This document shows, one piece after another, positions 57,888 through 64,000 of a DNA stretch of 64,000 bases (position 1 is its first letter; each line of letters opens with the position of its first letter). A program made the translations under genes and the position numbers. The notes below the pieces were generated by a model, which saw only the letters and a program-made list of their open reading frames with translations, was not told where the DNA came from and made no database searches. The stretch is taken from NCBI GenBank assembly GCA_020152595.1, contig JAIGNY010000690.1, positions 1,828,501-1,892,500 on the forward strand. Reading direction: 5' to 3'. This DNA is from Chiridota heheva. Taxonomy: Eukaryota; Echinodermata; Holothuroidea; Apodida; Chiridotidae.

Positions 57888-58607
57888 TAAAGAGACATTC
57901 AGTCTCATACAAACCTTATTTCATCTAATAGAATTAAAAATAACGAATCTTCTGACCAAGTTTCACAACTCCCGAAGAAATTTAACACATTTTTTGTAAT
58001 TATTAAAGGAGACATAAAGTCTGACATAATCCTTATTTCATATGATAGAATTAAAGATAACAATTCTTTTCACCAAGTTTCATACTCCCAAAGCAATCTA
58101 ACACATTTATTGTTAGTTATTAAAATCTTTAATGCTGCTACTAAATAGTACCAAGGGAGCCACCATTTTGATTTCAAAACATGCAGGTTATGATGTCATC
58201 AGCCCAGCAGGATGTTGGAATGCTTTGTTTTTCTTTTTTATCTACCTTACTTTTACTAGCTTATAAAAAATTGTTTTTCTGTTGTATGTGTCAAAAACAA
58301 TTTTGTGTCCACATTAAATTATCAAAACATGCTGTTAAAACTTTGTGTCACATCATTTATGAATAAAAACTTTAATTGCATTAATAGAAATACATTATAA
58401 TCTTATGTCCATGTTGGGAAAATAATTTCATGATGCACAATATTTCAATACAGAATTGAACCAAATGACAGCCGCATGTGTTGATTTCAAATATGAATAA
58501 GTTGAGGTAGAAATAAGATTTTGACTTGCTGTGTTTGGCAGTTGGTTAAGATTTGTATCCTCTTTCATATGAAATAATGATTGTATCAGACTTTAAGTCT
58601 CCTTTAA
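57888..58607. mobile_element. MITE family C with duplicated left arm
   Basis: The full element runs from ttaaaggagacataaagtct (58003) to the inverse cagactttaagtctccttta (58588-58607). A second left arm (ttaaagagacattcagtctc, 57888) precedes it by 115 bp. Arms share ttatttcatatgatagaat and caccaagtttca. The core has gttatgatgtcatcagccca. Confidence 0.83.
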
Positions 58608-58978
58608 TGCATCTACTGTAACACACATCATGTGACAGCAATGATTTAATCCTTTGTCTAATTAATGATACATTGTTTGTGATAGAATAAACTGGAAACA
58701 CATCTACTATTTAAAAGTTTGGTTTTGTAGACACAGATTGTCGTGAGAATTCTGAAGCAATCTGGGTGAAAGTCTACCAAGGAAATGCAAATATTCATGA
58801 TGAATTGCAAATACTAATGAATTCAAGCATGATTTCACAAGTGGCTTTCAGATATAAATCATTGGGAACAGATGAGGGTGTTTCATGCTTCATAGTACAG
58901 AGCAAATAAATTACAGTGACCTAGAAATGAAACAAATTGCCATTGCTTTTATAAAACTTTCAATTTTGATGTTGCAGA

Positions 58979-60124
58979 TTAAAGGAATATTCCAATGAAA
59001 TTTCACTTTGATATATTTGATAGAGGACAGTAAAAGAAACAGATTGGTGCAAAAAACCGAAGTTAATATCTTAATCCTATAAGAAGTTATTGATTCTTAA
59101 AAATATTTCTTGTCTGCGTAAAGATGATGGGTTGGTCTTGAGTCTAAGTCATCATTATGTCACCACAGCAATTTTTTTATGTATTTCTTTGAAAATTAAT
59201 ATTATATTTTCTAAATGATTAGGAGCATTGTTTTCTTAAAATATTATCAAGAATATTGTAGGATAAAATTTCAATAATGTTTTCCAATCTGTTCATGTAA
59301 CTTATGTATGAATTATGAAAACTTGGCAATTAATTTTCAAAAAAATACATAAAGATCAGTGCAGGAAGTGCCGTGATGACATCATAATGATGACTTAGAC
59401 TTCATACAAAAGTCATTTTTATGCTGGCAAGAAAATCTTTGAAGTTCAATAAGTTCTTCTAGGAATGAGATATCAACATGGCTTTTTACCAATCTGTTTT
59501 TTAAAGGATTAGTTAAGTGGTCAAGAAAGTCCATTTTATATAAAAGAGGACTTCAAAAAAAAAAAAAAAAAAAAATGGTGAAGAAAGCATATCAACATCT
59601 TATTCTGTTAAGGAGATATTCAAGTTTAAAGTTTGGTATCATTTCTGTAAAAACGACTGAAATCAGACTAGTTGTGATGTCACAGCCTCAGATTCCTCAA
59701 AGTCTTTATATATTTTAAAGAAAGTTGATTTAATTTGTCACTATTTAAATTATTTTCCTCAAACTTTCTTCAGGTGATATAATATAAATACACTTCTAGA
59801 TTCAGTTTTACTACTTTTTAGACATATCCCATGGTTTTAAGCCACAAAATCCCAGGACAAAACATGGTAGAATACGTAAAGACTTTTTGGCATCCGAGGT
59901 TATGACATCACAACTTGTCTGATTTCAGTCGTTTCTACACAAATGATACCAAACTTTAAATTTAAATATCTTCAGAATTAGAGTTTTAATGCTTTTTTCA
60001 CCATTTTGTTTCTTTTGAAGTCCTCTTTCATATGAGAGAGACTTGCGTGACCACTAAACTAATCCTTTAAAATTGTTCTCTGACAGATACATCAAAATAA
60101 AATTCTATGGGAATATTCCTCTAA
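58979..60124. mobile_element. MITE family F, copy 2, with MITE B nested inside
   Basis: The left arm ttaaaggaatattccaatga (58979) and right arm ctatgggaatattcctctaa (60105-60124) are inverted. Inner parts pair too: cttagactcaagaccaacc-type sequence against gatgacttagacttcat. The right arm is interrupted at 59501-60070. Confidence 0.82.
59501..60070. mobile_element. MITE family B, copy 2, nested at a TTAA
   Basis: Starts ttaaaggattagttaagtgg and ends actaatcctttaa, with TTAA on both sides. The arms of about 190 bp match copy 1 and include a 21-base poly-A near 59556. Confidence 0.9.
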
Positions 60125-60295
60125 GTTCCTTGACCTTATGTACAGATTAATGTACATTATTGAGAAAGAGTTGGATGTAGTTTAGGCAATAAATTCTCCC
60201 TGCTCTGCAGTATTTACATAAATATTTCAAGATTTATCTCTAAGTAAATATTTGAACTTATGTAAGAAAAAGAGGTATGTTGATATCTGAGCTTC

Positions 60296-61655
60296 ATAGT
60301 GGGTGGCAGCACCAGGGTATCATAGTGGGTGCCAATACCAGAGTATCATAGTGGGTGGCAACACCAGAGTATCATAGTGGGTGGCAACACCAGACTATCA
60401 TAGTGGGTGGCAACACCAGAGTATCACAGTGGGTGCCAACACCAGAGTATCATAGTGGATGCCAACGCCAGAGTATCATAGTGGGTGGCAACATTAGAGT
60501 ATCATAGTGGATGCCAACACCAGAGTATCATAGTGGGTGGCAACACCAGAGTATCATAGTGGGTGTATCATAGTGGATGCCAACACCAGAGTATCATAGT
60601 GGTGCCAACGCCAGAGTATCACAGTGGGTGCCAACACCAGAGTATCATTGGATGTGGTGGCATAGTGGAATCATAGTGAATGCCAACCAGAGTATCATAG
60701 TGGATGCCAACACCAGAGTATCATAGTGGATGCCAACACCAGAGTATCATAGTGGATGCCAACACCAGAGTATCATAGTGGGTGCCAACACCAGAGTATC
60801 ATAGTGGGTGCCAACACCAGAGTATCATAGTGGGTGCCAACACCAGAGTATCATAGTGGGTGGCAACACCAGAGTATCATAGTGGATGCCAACATAAGAG
60901 TATCATAGTGGATGCCAACACCAGAGTATCATAGTGGGTGGCAACACCAGAGTATCATAGTGGGTGGTAACACCAGAGTATCATAGTGGGTGGCAACACC
61001 AGAGTATCACAGTGGGTGCCGACACCAGAGTATCACAGTGGGTGGCAACACCAGAGTATCATAGTGGGTGGCAACACCAGAGTATCATAGTGGATGCCAA
61101 CATTAGAGTATCATAGTGGATGCCAACACCAGAGTATCATAGTGGATGCCAACACCAGAGTATCATAGTGGGTGGCAACACCAGAGTACATAGTGGGTGG
61201 CAACACCAGAGTATCATAGTGGGTGGCAACACCAGAGTATCATAGTGGATGCCAGCACCAGTATCATAGTGGATGCCAACATTAGAGTATCATAGTGGGG
61301 TGGCAACACCATGCCAACATTAGAGTATCATAGTGGATGCCAACACCAGAGTATCATAGTGGATGCCAACATTAGAATATCATAGTGGATGCCAACACCA
61401 GAGTATCATAGTGGATGCCAACGCCAGAGTATCATAGTGGATGCCAACATTAGAGTATCATAGTGGGTGCCAACACCAGAGTATCATAGTGGATGCCAAC
61501 GCCAGAGTATCATAGTGGGTGGCAACACCAGAGTATCATAGTGGATGCCAACACCAGAGTATCATAGTGGATGCCAACACCAGAGTATCATAGCAGGTGC
61601 CAACACCAGAGTATCATAGTAGATGGCAACACCAGAGTATCATAGTGGGTGGCAA
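60296..61655 (+). repeat. 26-bp satellite, about 50 copies
   Basis: The unit agagtatcatagtgggtggc plus aacacc; main variants are gatgcc for gggtggc, catt for cacc, and cgcc. Period measured between 60845 and 60871. A few broken units (60560, 60650, 61310) mark deletions. Confidence 0.97.
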
Positions 61656-61716
61656 GTGGTAGAAATATTAATTATGTAAAATTGATTATTACATCATGAA
61701 CAATGACAATAAGTCC

Positions 61717-62905
61717 TTAAAGGATTAGCTCCAGCAAATGCATATTATGTGAAAAAGGACTTCAAAAGAAACAAAATGGTGAAGCATTCAAAAATCTTAT
61801 TCCGTTAAGGAAATACCTAAGTTTAAAGGATAAGTTCAGTGATAACAACGACGAGTGAACACACAATTACAATGACGGGATTGTCCCCTGCGTATTCAGT
61901 TATGATAGTAACAATGCTATCACGAAACGCTTAATACGACCCGGACAAGAACACAGGTACGTGTATGGACAGACATAACATCGACAACCAAGTCAATGTC
62001 CACGGCCTTTGATAACCAGTTGTGGTTCACTGGTGTATAAGTTCAGTGGTAAAGCGTCCATTTTATATGAAGGAGAACTTCAAAAGAAAAATATTGCGAA
62101 GAAAGCATTCAATTATCTTATTCCATTAAAGAATTAGTTCAGTGGTCAAGCATGTCTATTTTATTTGAAAGAGAACTTCAAAAGAAACAAAATGGTGAAG
62201 AAAGCATTCAATTATCTTATTCCATTAAGAATTAGTTCAGTGGTCAAGCATGTCCATCTTATATGAAAGAGGACTTCAAAAGAAACACATAGGCGAAGAA
62301 AGCATTCAAATATCTTATTCCATAAAAGAATTAGTTCAGTGGTCAAGCATGTCTATCTTATATGAAAGAGGACTTCAAAAGAAACAAAATGGCGAAGAAA
62401 GCATTTAAAAATCTTATTCCGTTAAAGAGATATTCAGGTTTAAAGCTGTCTTATCTGTGTAGAAATGACTGATGTAGTAAGTCTATTATGGAAAGTTGGT
62501 GTCCTCATCCTCACATTCTTAGCAATTGTTAATGTATTTTAAAGAAAGTTTATTTAAATTTTCTATTATTTAAATTATTTTCCCTTGAACTTTCTTCAGG
62601 TGGCACATTAAAAATACCTTACAATATTTAGTATGACTACTTTTCTGACATATCTCATGGTTTTTAAGCCTCAAAATCGCAGGACAAAGTATGATAGAAT
62701 ACATAATGGCGTTGAAGAATCTGAGGCTATAACATCACATCTAGTCTGATTTCAGTTGTTTCTACACAAATGATACCAAACTTTAAACTTAAATATTCCA
62801 TTAAGGGAATGAGATTTTTGAATTCTTTTTTTACTAGTTTGTTTCTTTTGAAGTTCTCTTTCATATAAGATGGACATGCTTGACCACTGAAGTTATTCTT
62901 TAAGT
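61717..62905. mobile_element. MITE family B array: repeated left arms before one right arm
   Basis: Left-arm units start near 61717, 61824/62037, 62126, 62227 and 62327, each with agttcagtggtcaagcatgt, gaggacttcaaaagaaac and gaagaaagcattcaa. They lead to one internal part and one right arm (aacatcacatctagtctgat to accactgaagttattcttta). One unit is split by a SINE. Confidence 0.82.
61842..62036 (-). mobile_element. 5'-truncated SINE with 12-bp target duplication
   Basis: It is the reverse complement of 40465-40662. ATAAGTTCAGTG at 61830-61841 is repeated at 62037-62048. The tRNA head is missing, as expected for incomplete reverse transcription. Confidence 0.92.
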
Positions 62906-62924
62906 CATAGCAGATTTATTTGAT

Positions 62925-63150
62925 AATGTAGTCTAAGTAAATAATATGCTGATGTGATGTCATAGCAGATGAGAAGTAAATAATCTAAAATATTTTAACT
63001 TTAAACTAAATATGAACAAACATGCCCTTATAGAAGAAACTAGCTGGCAGTAAGCTTGCGCAAGCTAATATTAGTTTGTACAAGCTTGATTTTGTGTAAC
63101 CTAGAGGTCAGATCCTAGTGTCTACCTCACCCAATGTAGATATAAAGCTC
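62925..63150 (-). repeat. Dispersed repeat R2, copy 2 (inverted)
   Basis: Reverse complement of 42005-42235: atgtcatagcagatgagaag, aatattagtttgtacaagct, aacctagaggtcagatccta. Confidence 0.88.
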
Positions 63151-63684
63151 TATCATTTGTGTAAAACAACAGTGAAATCAGACTAGTTGCCACGTCACAA
63201 TCTAGTAACTTTGGATAATTCTATTTTTGTATTATTATTCTTATTATTGTTATTATTATTATTATTATTGTTATTGTTATTATTATCAATATCATTATTA
63301 TTATTATTATTATTATTTATTATTGTTGTTATTGTTGTTGTTATAACACATTCATAGATCACTTTCTTTTACGACACAGAAATGCAATCAGCGGTGCTTC
63401 ACACCCCTAACAATAATTAACAACCTAAAAAATAATTTAGATAGTAAAACGTTTGATTAATTTTCATTAAGATGTAGTAACAATTGGTAAGTGAGGATTA
63501 GGGTACTAACTTTCTATAGAAGGCTTACTACACCAATCATTTCTACACAGACAAGATGGAACTTTAAACTTGAATATCTCCTTAACGGTATAAGATATTG
63601 CAGTAGTTTCTTTACCACTGTGTTTCTCTTTAAATCCTCTTTCACATGAGATAAACTTTCTTGACCACTGAACTAATCCCTTAA
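63150..63684. mobile_element. MITE family B, copy lacking its left end
   Basis: Starts inside the left arm (agtgaaatcagactagttgc), crosses a TTA-type microsatellite, and ends with a good right arm (tctccttaacggtataagat to actgaactaatcccttaa). Confidence 0.7.
63228..63342 (+). repeat. (TTA)n / (TTG)n microsatellite
   Basis: Imperfect attattattgttattatt tract inside MITE B. Confidence 0.95.
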
Positions 63685-63918
63685 AGGAGCACTAGACCGA
63701 AAAGTGAGGGAGTATTTTTAGGTCCTCCAAAAATCAAGTGGTTATGTAGCATCGCAACGGTACCGCAATTTTTTGATTACTAGGAATATTCAAGTGACTT
63801 TTGCTCTCACGTCACATGTGGGCTATGGAGGCATAAAGTTTTTTGATCTATTGTGGATAATATATCTGAAATTTGCAAAAACGAACGCCTACACTTTTGG
63901 GTCTAAGTGCTCCTTTAA
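63681..63918. mobile_element. MITE family E (238 bp), sharing a TTAA with MITE B
   Basis: The left end ttaaaggagcactagaccga and right end gtctaagtgctcctttaa are inverted; aaaagtg lies inside both. The left TTAA (63681-63684) also closes the adjacent MITE B. Confidence 0.82.
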
Positions 63919-64000
63919 ATTAGGGGAAATGGCATTGATATTTATTACTCTGGAGGTTGCAGCATACGATGGTGGAAAACAATTAGTGTTTGTAGACAGA

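Overview
This is an AT-rich, intron-dense or intergenic piece of a metazoan nuclear genome, probably from a marine invertebrate. An echinoderm or hemichordate-like deuterostome is my guess from the mix of tRNA-derived SINEs, I-type and L2/CR1-type LINEs and TIR elements; no single feature proves it. There is no bacterial-style gene organisation, no operon and no intact long ORF. The long open frames are either decayed retrotransposon ORFs or translated tandem repeats. The only host-gene-like signals are a 150-nt candidate exon at 4935-5084 (resembling the second PAH-like domain of GON4L/YY1AP1 proteins, with a strong CAG|GTAAGG donor), a weaker minus-strand candidate exon at about 40980-41162, and a very weak one at 9717-9832. 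Most of the window could be intron of one or more large genes.

Layout. 1-3.5 kb: decayed LINE with APE endonuclease, RT and RNase H domains, cut by the window edge; four further fragments of the same family lie at 10.5, 18.75-20.1, 25.2 and 50.6-51.3 kb. 4.9 kb: candidate exon. 6.1-9.4 kb: 38-bp minisatellite, palindromic MITE, THAP-domain remnant, 24-bp GC-rich minisatellite. 11-13 kb: TA-flanked MITE and a long TATG/TA microsatellite. 13.7-17.3 kb: L2/CR1 fragment (minus), two tiny TTAA-flanked elements, a 50-bp minisatellite between direct repeats, and a LINE tail. 18.5-22.3 kb: LINE inside a palindromic MITE, a SINE split by a hAT-like element, and a SINE whose B-box segment has expanded into a 36-bp array. 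26.1-28.7 kb: 71-bp satellite. 30.6-33.3 kb: 2.7-kb TIR transposon with 5-bp target duplication and a nested hAT MITE. 33.7-39.2 kb: G-rich, 21-bp, 20-bp and 17-bp arrays. 39.6-44.4 kb: several SINEs (one split by a hAT element) and L2-type debris. 45-52 kb: MITEs, LINE fragments, duplicated blocks. 52.8-55.9 kb: 30-bp and 24-bp satellites, the latter inside a TIR element. 57.4-63.9 kb: a dense cluster of nested TTAA-flanked MITEs plus a 26-bp satellite.

The main story is mobile-element biology. At least four unrelated palindromic MITE families end in the same TTAAAGGA octamer and appear to use TTAA targets, with one copy nested at a TTAA inside another. Two hAT-like elements sit at the same position, directly after CTCA of the A box, in two tRNA-derived sequences. 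Several satellites seem to have grown inside transposons or SINEs. Everything is read by eye; alignments, database searches and transcript data were not available.
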